Counted from the first letter of the stretch, positions 21,487 through 31,667 are shown. The stretch is 64,000 bases of DNA from Prorocentrum cordatum (GCA_963575745.1 CAUYUJ010006335.1:1102393-1166392), one strand, 5' to 3'. The notes: generated by a model from the letters alone, not told the origin. Made by a program: numbers and translations.

Positions 21487-21601
21487 AGTTGTGGAAGAGG
21501 AAGGAGACCCTCCTTAGACCACCTGTCGGTCAAAGGGCTGGTGGGGATCATTCATTGTCGGTTGGTTTTTGAAGGATGTGGGCATCTTGGCGGCATCTTG
21601 G

Positions 21602-21745
21602 GGAGGCTCCGTGGCCATATCAAGCCGTCTTGGAGCGGTCTTGGGGCCTCTTGGGGCATTTTGGGACCAAGCTTGGACTATGTTGAGCCATCTTGGAGGT
21701 CATCTTGGGCTCTCGGAGGCCGCTGGGGGGCCATTCGGGGGGCTG
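21602..21745 (+). repeat. Right flanking repeat of the LINE
   Basis: Counterpart of 16824-16975, with GGAGGCTCCGTGGCCAT and GAGCCATCTTGGAGGTCATC blocks in the same order and orientation. It runs into the upstream region of the mucin-like gene fragment at 21810. Confidence 0.7.
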
Positions 21746-21809
21746 GCAGAGATATTGGCGACGGCATGTTGCAAAACCGCACGCAGGATCCCAAAACGCT
21801 TTTGGGGCA

Positions 21810-22025
21810 ATGGCTCCGATCAGTCGTGTCGCTGCCTTCTTAGCGCTCGCTGTGACGGTCAATGCCGACTTTCCTTGTGATGCTTATGACTTGTCGTCCG
21901 CAGCAGGCAACCCCGTGTGCGATGTGGATCAATCCGCCTGTGACGAGACAGTCTGTTGCGCAGCAGGGACGAGCGCCCCGACCTCTGCACCGACACCCAT
22001 GCTCCGACCGATGCGCCGACCTTGA
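21810..22025 (+). pseudogene. 5' fragment of the mucin-like secreted protein gene
   Basis: From the ATG at 21810 the product starts MAPISRVAAFLALAVTVNA, nearly the same signal peptide as the tandem genes at 35907 and 39900, followed by the Cys-containing segment (DFPCDAYDL, GNPVCDVDQSACDETVCC) and the start of the Ala-Pro-Thr repeat. About 70 bp upstream of the ATG are also shared with the tandem genes (ATATTGGCGACGGCAT block). A 1-bp deletion near 22000 shifts the frame and it stops at 22025, after which similarity to the tandem genes is lost. It is a dispersed, truncated paralogue 14 kb from the array. Confidence 0.8.
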
Positions 22026-22309
22026 CGCTCGATCGCTTTGTTTTACAAGGACAGGTGTTCTAGATTATGTATGTTTTGGTTTTGGTTTTGTGAGAAATGT
22101 GTGTTGTCCAACTGTTTTGATGTTTTTTTCTTGTGTCAACTGTTTTGTTGAATTCTACTCTTTGTTTTAGGGTGGCTGCCCTGTTTTTTTCATCAAAGCA
22201 ACAAACACTAATTAAGGATGTTGATTTGTTATATGGTGGTCTAGGCCATCGAGCGTCTGCTCTCGCTGCCCCTGCAGCTGCGTTGCTTCTCTCCATACCA
22301 CTCCACCAA

Positions 22310-22343
22310 TCCGTAGCCATGTTGGTTCAAACGTTGGCTCGAG
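22310..22343 (+). other. Relict dinoflagellate spliced leader plus second remnant
   Basis: Positions 22310-22331 match the 22-nt leader (TCCGTAGCCATTTTGGCTCAAG) at 19 of 22 positions. Positions 22332-22343 (CGTTGGCTCGAG) match the leader's last 12 nt at 9 of 12. A full leader followed by a truncated one is the signature of a retroposed trans-spliced transcript. A coding-like region starts about 30 bp downstream. Confidence 0.8.
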
Positions 22344-22371
22344 CTCCTGAGGTTCCGCGCGCGCTTGCCAG

Positions 22372-24339
22372 ATGCCGCCGCGGGCAGATTTGAAACGACG
22401 TCTGGCAGACCTATTTGGCGACGAGGCCCGCGCGGCGGCGGCCTTCCTGCTGCCCCTGCCGTCGGTGGCGGCAGAGTGCGCCAGCGCTTGGGGGAATCTG
22501 GCGGCGCGCCTTGCGCGCCGAGCGCTCCGTCCAGCTCGAGAGGGGGGTCGTCAGCGCCACAGAAAAGGGTGCGCCAGCGCCACGCCGCCGAAGGGCGGTC
22601 TGCAGCGGATGCGTCCGGAAGTGCCGAAGTCGACCTCCCACGCATTGCTGCCATGAGGCGCGATTGGGGCAGAAGGAAGTTGAGTTCTGTGAAAGTATTG
22701 GAGCATGCTGTTGTTGCCCACAATCAAGAGGCCCGTTGGCTTCAGAGTTTCACTCGTTGTTCCCACGCGCAGAATGCACAGCGATCACTAGTTGTTGCTT
22801 CTGGGGGGCCGAGAGGGACACCTGAGTTTACGTGGGTCCAATTCCAACAGGTAGAGGCAATATTGCGCATACATTTTTATTGCCGCATGAACGGTTTTGT
22901 TGTCTTTTCTTTGGGGCACCTCGCACGTGGGAGAATTGTGTGACGGGGCCAGACGGCGCGGCGCTTGTTTTTTGGACATCTATGAAAGACACGGCGTTTG
23001 TATCTGCACATCCTGTCTTGAAGCGAAAGGGTTGGGCCCGATCAGTTCTTGTCGGGCTGCATGGCGATGGTGGTGCTTTTTCTAAACCAGAGTCTGTCTA
23101 TCTGTTCACATGACCTTCATTGCTCCGCGCTGGAAGTATGTCGGCAGAGCGGTGCGTCTTCATTCTCAAGAAATCAGATGTTACAGCTGGCACTCTTGGA
23201 CGAGATCATGCGAAGCGTTGATTGGAGTATGAACTCGCTTTTGACAGGCATCAATCCTCGTGTAAATTGGCTTGGCTTCCCCGTGGCCAGCGCCAATGAC
23301 AGCATCGCAGGCGGCTGGAAAAAAGGTTTTTTTGTTTTCCTCAAGTCCGCGGGGACTGGCAATTCATGCGTGAACTCTTTAGGCTCACTGCGTGGATCGG
23401 AGCGTAACTATGTGCTGGATTTGTAAGGCTTGCAGCACTATTCCGGAACTCATTTTCGCGGACCGCAGGCCGCGCGCGGGTTGGCGCCGCACTATGCGCA
23501 CCCACGAGTCGCGCGTAGCATGTGTGAGTGAGCTGCCCGTTCTGTTCTTGAAGGCAACTCGCTTGCGTCTGGAATGCGTGATGACCGACGTCTTGCACTG
23601 CGTCGATCAAGGCGTCGCGTCTCGCAGCGTTGGGGAAATTTTTGAGGGAATTGATATTGGCCCGCGCGTGGAGTAAGCCAAACACGGAGGAAAACGCGGC
23701 CATGCTAAATAAGGATATGCAAGCCCATTATAAGTCGACGAGAGAGAGGCATCGCGCTTGCAGGGCATTCTCATGGCTCGGCGGATTCGCGCGAGCGGAG
23801 GCTGGCCACATCCTAAGGCCAAGGCCGCCGCCACGCGACACCTCGCCAGGTTCGCGCCCAGACTCCCCGTTGATCATAATGATGGTGCGGTCCGCGAGCG
23901 CCGTCGCCTAGGCGTCGCCCAGGGCCTCGTTGAATCCTGCGGCATCATTGAAACGGAAGGCGCGTTTCTGTCGGACGACGCAAAGCAGCGGCCACCTGAG
24001 ACTGGGCGGACAATGCCTTGCTTGCGCGACCAATTGTCAGCGGAAACATCGAGCGGAGCTGCGCCAGTTATGTTTTGGAAGTTCCAGCCCAAGCATGCCT
24101 CGCCCTTGCGCCCGCGCGAATGGCAAGCCCTTCGCCGCGGCAGCGCAGGGGTTTATTGGGCGTGCGCTGACGAGGACACGCTCATTCACATGGTAGAAGT
24201 GGCGCGTGCCTACCGCCTGTTGACGCTGGCAGGCATGGCCATGCACTACTGCTTCCCGCTTGCGTTCGGCGAAGCCGGAAAGGTGGGATTAACCGCCATC
24301 AACATCGTCGTCGCGCCCCCCAGCGCCACCGTCGCATAG
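22372..24339 (+). pseudogene. Transposase-like protein of a dinoflagellate family, many frameshifts
   Basis: Coding-like pieces appear in order across all three frames: MPPRADLKRRLADLF at the start, HPVLKRKGWARSVLVGLHG with DGGAF (Asp codon at 23066), DEIMRSVDWSMNSLLTG, a GDWQFMRELFRL stretch near 23355 in an alternative frame, MCWICKAC (23410), RLECVMTDVLHCVDQGVAS (about 23570-23620), WPHPKAKAAATRHL and EWQALRRGSAGVYWACADED, ending at 24339. I recall this order from a repetitive protein family in dinoflagellate genomes. The pattern of spaced Asp, a Cys-x2-Cys and D-V-L-H recalls CACTA/Plavaka-type DDE transposases, but that is inference. At least five frameshifts make it a pseudogene. The leader relic at 22310 implies that this copy passed through a spliced mRNA. 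Confidence 0.55.
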
Positions 24340-24369
24340 CCGCGATCACCGTTAATTGCGCGCGCGCAA

Positions 24370-24560
24370 AATATAACGGACCGCCGCAATATCATTGCCC
24401 CCCCCCCCCCCCCACCCCACCACCACACACACGCACGCGCACGCACGCGCACGCGCGCACTTGTGAGCTCGTCGCCGCCGCTGGCGCGCGAGCGGCGGTT
24501 CAATCCGAGCGGTCTCAAACTCATCGGCGCCGCTGTGTTTCACGGGGGGGGGGGGGGCAT
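24370..24560. repeat. Homopolymer and CA/CG low-complexity tract
   Basis: A C run and a CACACACGCACGCGCACG stretch (24398-24460) and a G run of about 13 (24545-24557) surround unique sequence. Such runs are prone to assembly length errors. Confidence 0.85.
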
Positions 24561-24699
24561 CCAAGAACGAGCGCGTTTGCGCGAATAGAAACCGGCTGCG
24601 AATAGGAATCCTGCCGTCTCAAACCCAAGGGGAAACCAGCACTGCCGTTCTGTCTGCTTTTCAGCGCCGCGACTCCGCTCCCGTCTGGCGTCTAGGGGC

Positions 24700-24930
24700 G
24701 CGGGCGTCGGCGGCCCGGGCGCCCCATGAGGCTCGGGGCCTCCAGAGTCTCAGGGCCTCTGGGGGCCCGCGGGTTTTGCCGGGGGGCCAGGGGCCCCGCG
24801 GGCTCGGGGGCTCAGGGCCCCCCAGGGCCCACGGGGTTCTGTCTGGGGGTCAGGGGGCGGGTTTGGGGCCCGCGGGGCGCCCGAGGGCCGCGGGGCCCCA
24901 AGTGCCTCGCGGGTCCGTTCGCTCAGGCGA
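24700..24930. repeat. GGGCCC-rich degenerate repeat
   Basis: GGCCTCTGGGGGCCC-type units of about 20-25 bp; a similar composition returns at 26390-26690. Confidence 0.6.
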
Positions 24931-25080
24931 TCGCGCTCTCCGAGGGCTCCAGAGCACAGCGCCGCGAGAATTCCTCGAGCTCGGATCTGACCGCGCGGGG
25001 CAATCAAGTATGCGTCGCAGAACGGTGGCCACTGTGCATCATGTTGTTTCATTTGTGTCCAACCTAAACTTTCGCGCCGC

Positions 25081-25734
25081 GTGGCCCCAGGCGGCGATCC
25101 GCCCGCGCTCGGCACTTGGCGAGAACATTCCCTGGTCGACATCCACGACGACGTCTCAGAAGTAACTGATGGGGCGGAGCGACCCGGCCGCCCATCGGCA
25201 GAGTTGCGCGCAGCCGAAGAGGCGCCCGAGGACGAGGCCAACGACGACGACGCGCCCACTGTAGCTCCTTCTGCGACTCACAGCAGCGATTTGATGGGGC
25301 TCAACGAAGATATTCAGGGCACGGGCGCAATCATCTCCGCAGCGATGATGCATATTGAACCAGCCAAATTTACGTTGCAGTTGCTGCGGGACTCGAACCG
25401 CCGCTGCAGATTGTCGCGCCGCGGCGAGCTACATCCAAGCATGCTTCGACGGCGACTTCGCGAGCGCAGATGCGTCCAAGACCGTGCAACCCAGGGAGTG
25501 GCTCATGCAGATCAAGGTTGGTCGGGCTCTTGCGAAACCTATTGTTGGGCGAAATCGCCGAGGATACCGCGAAGCGAGACATCGACATTCACGGCGCCGT
25601 CTCGAGTGAAGGTGCCCTTAGTTCATCTGGATCAAACGCCAAACAATTCCAGAACGCGAAAGGCGACAGTCGGGAATAAATGGTTCCGGCGACTCATTGC
25701 CACAAGCTTCTGGATTCAACGAATGAGGAATTGA
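25081..25734 (+). CDS. Hypothetical ORF, 217 codons
   Basis: Not recognised. The N-terminal half is acidic (EDEANDDDA region, about residues 50-60) and includes DLMGLNEDIQGTGAIISAA; the second half is Arg-rich and looks like an out-of-frame continuation. It starts directly downstream of a GC repeat and has no partner gene. Its first about 110 codons look more protein-like than the surroundings, so it may be the remains of a gene frameshifted near 25400. Confidence that it is translated is low. Confidence 0.2.
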   Translation: MAPGGDPPALGTWREHSLVDIHDDVSEVTDGAERPGRPSAELRAAEEAPEDEANDDDAPTVAPSATHSSDLMGLNEDIQGTGAIISAAMMHIEPAKFTLQLLRDSNRRCRLSRRGELHPSMLRRRLRERRCVQDRATQGVAHADQGWSGSCETYCWAKSPRIPRSETSTFTAPSRVKVPLVHLDQTPNNSRTRKATVGNKWFRRLIATSFWIQRMRN

Positions 25735-25739
25735 TTGTA

Positions 25740-26390
25740 ATGGTTTGATTTCTCTCGGCAGCGCTATGCGCAGGGTTTAACTCGTTCATTTCGCTACTTG
25801 AATTCATCGCTGAGTTCCTCAGCGGCCAGCGATGGCGGCGCCCGCGCAGTTGCAGTTTTGACTGGTTGCAGCGTTGCCGATGCAACCATCATCCTCCCAT
25901 CGTCGTTCCCCCCCCCCCTGTTCCTCTTCAATGCGTCTTCCGGGCGATCTGCGTGCGCTGGGGGGTGAGACTCAACAATTTCTCACCTTGCTCTTCATCG
26001 TACTTCCAGTTCAGGAAAATTTCCACGGGGGGGTCATTCAACTTCCCAGGGTGCAGGGGGCCGAAGGTTTTCAGACGAGCTTTCAGGAGTACGCGGGAGG
26101 ATGGGCCAGAGCTGGGCATCGTTCATCATCATATTCGGTCTCCTCGCATGGACCATTATCGCTTTTCATCTCCAGGGGCAGCAGCACGAGGGATTCCTGA
26201 ATTTCTCAGCGCGTAGGAATTCAAGTATTTCAGGCGGTCTCAACGCTCGAAGATGCCAATGCCAAATTTGTCATTCCACTATCAAATTTGTTTTAAGTTG
26301 GCTTGAGGTTTTACTATATACATATATATATGAACAGCTAAAAGTCAAAGTAAGTCATAATTTGAAATCATAATTTGCCAAATTTCAGCC
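25740..26390. other. No recognised gene
   Basis: Lower-GC sequence with a short ATATATATA tract at 26320-26331. Frames up to 116 codons are unrecognised. Confidence 0.3.
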
Positions 26391-26690
26391 ATGCAGGGCC
26401 TGGGTCTCTTCTCGTCGCAGGGGCCCCCCCACGGCTCCATGCGGGCAAGGGCCTTTCTGGGCCAAGTCGGTTCGGAGCCGATGATGGGTTTTATTATACA
26501 GGGCCTGGGCCCCTCAGGGCCCCGGGCGCTCCTCCAGGGCCCCAGCGTTGGCAGGGGCCTTTCTCGGCACATGAGGTTCGGGGCTTATGCTGGCATTGAT
26601 TGCGCGCGGCCCCGGCGCCTCTGGGCCCCAGCGGCTCCCTCGGGGCTCCATGTGGGCAAGGGCCTATTGAAGCTTAAGGGGTCTTCATTA
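26390..26690. repeat. Degenerate GGGCCTGGG / GGGCCCC repeat
   Basis: Four loosely repeated units of about 70 bp share GGGCAAGGGCCTTTCTGGGC-like and GGCTCCATG blocks (near 26395, 26500, 26550 and 26630). Confidence 0.6.
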
Positions 26691-27076
26691 GGTGTCGTCT
26701 AGGTCCCCTAAACTGCACCGCGCATTTCGCAGCCAACGCTTGGTTCGAGGTCTGCGCCGAACTAAGTGTGTCCACGGGTCATCCTTTCCATGAGATGCCG
26801 CGTTTGGGAGATGCGCTCAATTCATCAGCTGCCGAACTTGAGGCAGCCGGAGAGTTTCTCAAATCTTCAGCGACGCTCAAGCACGCCCTAAGATTGGACG
26901 TTTCTATGCGCGGGCAAAGAAACGCGATGTCATTGACATTTCAGCAGCGAGGGGTGCTGAGCGCAAGAACGGTCTCCTGATCTACATGGCCTGCACGGGG
27001 CCAAAAAAGGGCACCATCGGAACGGTCGGCGGCGAGGAATCCGAGAATTTCCACGCGGAGAGGGGCCGCCGGAGGT

Positions 27077-27757
27077 TTGGGATGCCCCATGAGAAAATAT
27101 ACTGACGCTGGTCCTTTGAAACGGAAAGGCCTGCGCGCGCCAGTTGTCAAAAGTGGGGGGCCCATGTTGGAGACTCGCCCAGAACCAATCGCAGGTTCCA
27201 ACGGGGGTCCGCTGAAAGAATGCGCCGCGCCGACCGAGTGGACGAGGCCGACCGACGCCGAGATCGTTTCCGAAAAGCAGAAGTTCGAGGCCAATCGCCC
27301 AGGCGCCGACGGGGAGGTCAACCTGCAGAGCCCCAAGAAGGAGAGGGGCGGCCAGCCCCGCGTCGAGGCGAAGAAGGGAGAGTTGAGCCCCGAAGAAAAA
27401 ACAGAGAAGGATATCACCGATTTCCTGGATCCGATGGCGATGCAAAAGCTGTCGCGGCCCTTTCACGACGCAATTTGCGACGTCAGCATCATGCTCCCGC
27501 AGGCGCAATCAAACCGTTTGGCGGGGGTGCTCGCGGCGGACATGGCGAAGTTCACGCAAAAGGCCAGCACCGCGCGCAACTCGATCAATTATTTGATGGC
27601 ATATCCTCATAACATCAAGCGCGATGCTGTGCATGGGGCCATCAAGAAAACCAGCGAGGCTTTCAGAGTTCCGGGAGATCGAGACGCGGGCCATCAACTT
27701 CGGCATCAAGGGCAAGCCGGAGATGGGCGACAGGAGGAAGGCGATGAACATCGATGA
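27077..27757 (+). CDS. Hypothetical charged protein, 226 codons
   Basis: Not recognised. Residues about 45-120 are rich in Lys, Glu and Pro; the stretch that follows (DITDFLDPMAMQKLSRPF, ICDVSIMLPQAQSNRLAG, INYLMAYPHNIKRDAVHG) has the mixed hydrophobic composition of a folded helical domain. The frame turns Arg/Gln/Gly-rich after about residue 195, while another frame continues protein-like (REIETRAINFGIKGKP), so a frameshift near 27670 is likely. No neighbour gives a hint of function. It could be the second protein of the nearby transposase-like element, which is speculation. Confidence 0.35.
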   Translation: MGCPMRKYTDAGPLKRKGLRAPVVKSGGPMLETRPEPIAGSNGGPLKECAAPTEWTRPTDAEIVSEKQKFEANRPGADGEVNLQSPKKERGGQPRVEAKKGELSPEEKTEKDITDFLDPMAMQKLSRPFHDAICDVSIMLPQAQSNRLAGVLAADMAKFTQKASTARNSINYLMAYPHNIKRDAVHGAIKKTSEAFRVPGDRDAGHQLRHQGQAGDGRQEEGDEHR

Positions 27758-28359
27758 GATCTTGTTCGATATGAGATCATGTTGTGCGAGATTCGTTCGG
27801 CGGAGCCTGTCTGCCCCAAGTGCCGCCGCAGGATAGCCCAGAGGGGCCTCAAGAGCGGCCCAAGTCGGCCAGAGACCACAAGTCAGTGGATCTCTTGCAA
27901 ACAGCTTGCCTCGCACAGCCTGACAGGGCGCACGGCCGGCCATAGTAAACCAGAGGGGGGGCGACGCGCCAAAAGCGCGCCGCTGTCCGAAATTGCCCGG
28001 CGGGCGGGTCGTCGCGCCTGCCTTCGGCGGCCGGCCCCGCTCGAGACGTCGAGGCTCTTGCGGGGAAAAGCGCGCGTTGCTTCGCACCGCCTGCACCGGG
28101 CAGGCTGCGCTGCCTGGGGAAGGGGGGGGGGGGGGGGGGAGAGGAGGGGGAAGACGAGGGGCAAAAGGAAAAAGCACACTGAACAGACGCTGACCAGAAG
28201 GAGGGAGGGGGGCAGCAGAGGCAGCGCAGAGCAAGCAGGGGGCGGACGGAGGTGGTCGTCGTCGTGGCCAAAGCCAGGGGGGGGTCGCCGGGGCAGGGCG
28301 TCGGGGGCGGCGGTCGCGGCCAGGGGAGGGAGTGGTCGTTGTCAGGGGGGGGCGGCGGC

Positions 28360-28950
28360 TCAGGCGGCGTCGGCCGCGCTAGCCGCCGCGGCCGCCGCCG
28401 GCCTGGCAGCGGGCGCCCCGGCCGGCGCCTGCAGCCTGCGGAGCGCGGCCCGCGCGTTCTCCTTCTGGAGGAGATGCGAGAGTCGCTGGGCGTGCTCCGC
28501 CGCCACCTCGAGGGGTCGCCCCCCGCGGCGTCCGCCGCGCGCTTGGCCAGGGCGGCCAGGGCGCGTCGCGCCTCCTTGCCCCAGCCGCCGCCGCGCGCCT
28601 CGACCACCGTGGGAATGAAGGTGATCCCGGCGGCGGCGCAGCTGCGCTCGGCGTCGAGGAAGAGGCGTTTTTGCTCCTTGCACCGCTCGGCCGCGGCGCC
28701 GGGCGCGGCAGCCGAGGCGGCGAGCAAGTCGCCCCGCAGCCCCGAGGCGACCGCGAAGTCAAGGGCGGCCGGGGCGCCGTTACGCCAACGGGGAATATAC
28801 ACATCCGCCGGGCGCCTGCCGCCGTCGTCGAGCTCGCCGCCTTTCTCCCCCGCCCCCGGTGGGCCCTCGCCCCTCGCGCGAGGCCGCAGCAGGCCGGGCC
28901 GCTCGAAACCCCGCGGCCTGCGCGGCGAAGACAGCTTGGTCTCGTAGGGC
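28360..28950 (-). pseudogene. C-terminal fragment of a dinoflagellate retroelement polyprotein
   Basis: Minus strand from about 28950: a Pro/Arg linker, then RRPADVYIPRWRNG, AALDFAVASGLRGD, FLDAERSCAAAGITFIP and VVEARGGGWGKEARR. After a frameshift near 28515 comes AEHAQRLSHLLQKENARA. I recall this exact order (D-V-x-x-P-R-W, L-D-F-A-V-T-S, V-V-E-x-x-G-G-W-G) as the C-terminal domain of RT polyproteins that are very common in dinoflagellates. The spaced Asp and Glu and its position after RT suggest a restriction-like (PD-(D/E)XK) nuclease, by inference. No RT part remains nearby, so this is a truncated remnant, and the homopolymer G run at 28122-28139 lies at its far end. Confidence 0.6.
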
Positions 28951-29059
28951 GTTGTGCCGCTTGACCCTAGTTAGCTATTCCTAGGCGTTCAGCCTGCGAC
29001 GCTCACGCGTGGACACGCGCCTCGGCCGTCTTGGAAAAAACATGTGCCACCGCGCTCCA

Positions 29060-29400
29060 TTCTGCTCCAAGGGCCCCCATGGGTTCCTTATGCGCCCCCA
29101 AGGGCCTTCATGTTGGCCGATGTCTCCCTGTAGCTCGGGCGCGAGAACATCCTTAGAGGACGGTGCCGAAAACGTCCCTAGAGCCCGGCCCCTGAAACAC
29201 CCCCTGAGCCCGGGCCCTAAAGCATCCCCACAGCCCGGCCTTTAAAACGCGTTTTACAGCACGGCATTTAAAACGCGCCTGAAGCCTTGCCCTTCAGCCA
29301 GGCCCTTGCGACCCCCCTGGGGCCAGACCCGTAAATCGCCCCTGCAGCGCGGGCCCGAAAACGCCCCTACTGCCCAGCCCCTAAAACATCCATACAAGGA
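29060..29400. repeat. About 27-30-bp minisatellite (GCCCGGCCCTAAAACGCCCC type)
   Basis: Degenerate units built from GAGCCCGGCCC..AAAAC/AAAGC..CCCC repeat about ten times. Confidence 0.7.
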
Positions 29401-29539
29401 AGAACCAATTCAACTTAGGTCAAATGTGGTTTGGCGACGCGCGCGCGCGCGTGCGCGTGCGTGCGCGGTCGTAAAACATATTGACTCAACGCAGGCCTCT
29501 CCTTGAGACCTGCGCGCAGTCATTGCCGATTGTACCTGC

Positions 29540-30350
29540 TTGGATTATTGGGTGATGAGTTCTTTGGCCGCCATGGCCGAAAGGGTTAGTATCTCTGACG
29601 ATGGCGCCCGAGAAACATTTGATCGTAACATGGCGGTTGTACTTGGCGCTCCTCATGCGCTGTGGAAGTATGAGTTTAATATTTGCAATTCCAAAGCGAA
29701 GCCAGATTTTGAACAGCTCGCGCCGTGGTGGCAGACCATCGCTGACATCTTCGTCAAGACACAACGAAATAGTATCAACCAGTAAAAGTTGTCTGAACAA
29801 CTTGATGCTTGGCTCAAAACATACTCAGCTCGCCTCGCGTCGGAAAATTGAGCGCCGTGCGTTTCGTCTGCGAGAAATGATTTGCAAACTCCGTGACGCG
29901 AAACGTTTGGCCGAGATGATCCGCGTAAAGTGCGCAAGTTTCCAATCCGCAATCAATATCGTCGACGGCCCTGTGGGCCAGCGCGCGCCCATCGTTGACG
30001 ACGCCAGTGTCGAAGAACAAGAGCTGAAAAGCCCGCGTTCGAATCGTGCGATTTCAGCGGGAGGGTCCGAGAGCGAAGCAGAGCAGTTGGTTTTGCCAGA
30101 TCCAGACTCCGATGACGTTTTCGTTATTGATCTTTCCAACATCCCGACTCCCATGCGCATGAAGCCGCGCAGTTATTCCCCGGCGTCGGCGGGCGGGCAG
30201 CGCGAGGCTTCCGGAGCGAGCGGCGCCGCGCAGAAGAACGCCCCGCCCGCGAGGAAACGCCTCAAGGTCAAGACACCCGACTCGAAGAAACGCGACCTTC
30301 TCAGACAGCGCAAATCACATTTGAAAGCCAGGCGGACGGCGATGGCGTGA
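29540..30350 (+). CDS. Hypothetical protein, probably one gene split over two frames
   Basis: Not recognised. Frame 2 from 29540 reads MDYWVMSSLAAMAERV to QRNSINQ with a TAA at 29783, and stays protein-like past it (KLSEQLDAWLKTYSARLASEN). Frame 3 from about 29860 reads MICKLRDAKRLAEMI, IVDGPVGQRAPIVDD, an acidic/Ser-rich middle (SGGSESEAEQLVLPD) and a strongly basic end (ARKRLKVKTPDSKKRDLL) resembling a nuclear localisation tail, stopping at 30350. This suggests a nuclear or nucleic-acid-binding protein with one stop and one frameshift. Function unknown. Confidence 0.3.
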
Positions 30351-30354
30351 GCGA

Positions 30355-31095
30355 GCAGATGCATAAGAAGAGGATCCACTCGAGGGCGTGGCGCGCCGAG
30401 ACTACGAAGTGCAAGAGCTTGGGGATCGAGGGTGAGGAGCTCAACCGTCGCCGCTCGGACGCTGCTAAGTTGGCGCTCGCGCAAGCAGGTTTCTGGGGAA
30501 ACCGAGCTTCCTCGTCGCACGGTTGGGGATCCTGTGCGAAGTGCGAATGGATGTCATCCGTTACACCTCGCAGAAAACATAACGCTTCTATTCTCGTGCT
30601 TGCCGTGATTATCGTAGCCTGCCAAGCCTACCCCAGGATAGAACATGTAATTACGTGCTGGGCGTTGTGATAGCTATCTCCAGGATTTCGCCACACCTCG
30701 TCTGTCCGTCTGCAGGGGGAAGGGCTCGGGGTACCCAGCTGGCCCGTTGTTAGCTGATTTTGAATTGCGATTTCGCTGGGTACACCCTCACGGCATAGAT
30801 ATACTTGGACGTCGTGCTGACGCATTGTGTCGTTTCGCAAGAAGACACCATCTGGAAATTGAGTTTGTCACGAAGGCGTCGTCAGGGCTATCGTTAGGGC
30901 TTCGCTCCCTCCGCCTGCCCCACTATAGACACAGCAACAACATAGTGGCGTACGCATCGCACCACATCATGCTCGATGGCGACGACTCATATGACATATT
31001 CCTGCATGTCCTCATATAGAAGACACGTGTACTAAAACATGATACTAAGCACCAGTATATAATGTAATATGATGAAGTGGTTCACAGCGAACGTC
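30355..31095. other. No recognised gene
   Basis: Unique-looking sequence of average composition up to the truncated start of the mucin-like array. Frames of up to about 100 codons match nothing I know. Confidence 0.3.
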
Positions 31096-31099
31096 AGGG

Positions 31100-31667
31100 G
31101 ACGCCGATGCCTCCGACCTACGCGCCGACGCCGGCGCTTCCGACCTACGCACCGACGCTGGCGCCTCCGTCCCACGCACTGACGCCCGCGCCGACGGCTG
31201 CGCCGACTCCGGTGCTTCCGACCTAGGCGCTGACTCCGGCACCTCCGACCTACGCGCCGACGCCGGCGCCGACGGCCGCGCCGGGGACGCCAGCGCCGAC
31301 GGCCTCGCCAACGGCCGCGCCGACGGCAGCGCCGACGGCCGCTCCGACGGCCGCGCCGACGGCCACTGCGACGCGTGCGCCGACGAGTGCACTGACAGCC
31401 GCGCCGACGCCGGTGCCTCCGACCCACGCGCCGACGCCGGCGCCGACGGCTGCGCCGACGCCGATGCCTCCGACCTACGCGCCGACCCACGCACCGACGG
31501 CCGCGCCGACGCCGATGCTTCCAACAAACGCGCCGACGCCAGCGCCGACTAGCGCCTTCACGCGTGATGACTATGATAACCGACCCGCCGCCGCGAGCTT
31601 TGGGAAGCGAGACGTCGTCGGCGCCACCTCGGCCATCATGTGCGCCCTCGCCGCAGCGCGGGCCTGA
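31100..31667 (+). pseudogene. Mucin-like secreted protein gene, array copy 1 (5' truncated)
   Basis: Only the repeat region and C-terminus remain: Ala-Pro-Thr repeats start abruptly at about 31100, with no signal peptide or ATG, and the product ends TSAFTRDDYDN.., ASFGKRDVVGATSAIMC.., stop at 31665-31667. A TAC-to-TAG change at 31224-31226 also stops the frame within the repeats. The Cys of the terminal CDDYDN motif is Arg here. The 3' part and the spacer that follows are nearly the same as in copies 2 and 3, so this is the decayed upstream end of the tandem array. Confidence 0.85.

Larger units (their letters stand above)
17230..21487 (-). mobile_element. Non-LTR retrotransposon (LINE) with APE endonuclease and RT, decayed
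   Basis: Two-ORF LINE on the minus strand: ORF1 (coiled coil plus RRM-like domain) then ORF2 (APE endonuclease and reverse transcriptase). Two in-frame TGA stops and two frameshifts inactivate it, but the order and length of domains are complete. Spliced-leader relics lie 95-120 bp upstream of ORF1, which marks the 5' end at about 21487. The 3' end is set loosely; no poly(A) or simple tail is visible below 17396. Homologous about 140-bp repeats lie outside both ends. The clade is undetermined; no RNase H or restriction-like domain was seen. Confidence 0.85.

Noticed and set aside
25385-25415. GGGACTCGAACC, a possible minus-strand tRNA T arm
   Set aside because: The stem pairs imperfectly and no D arm or anticodon arm is found at the right distance.
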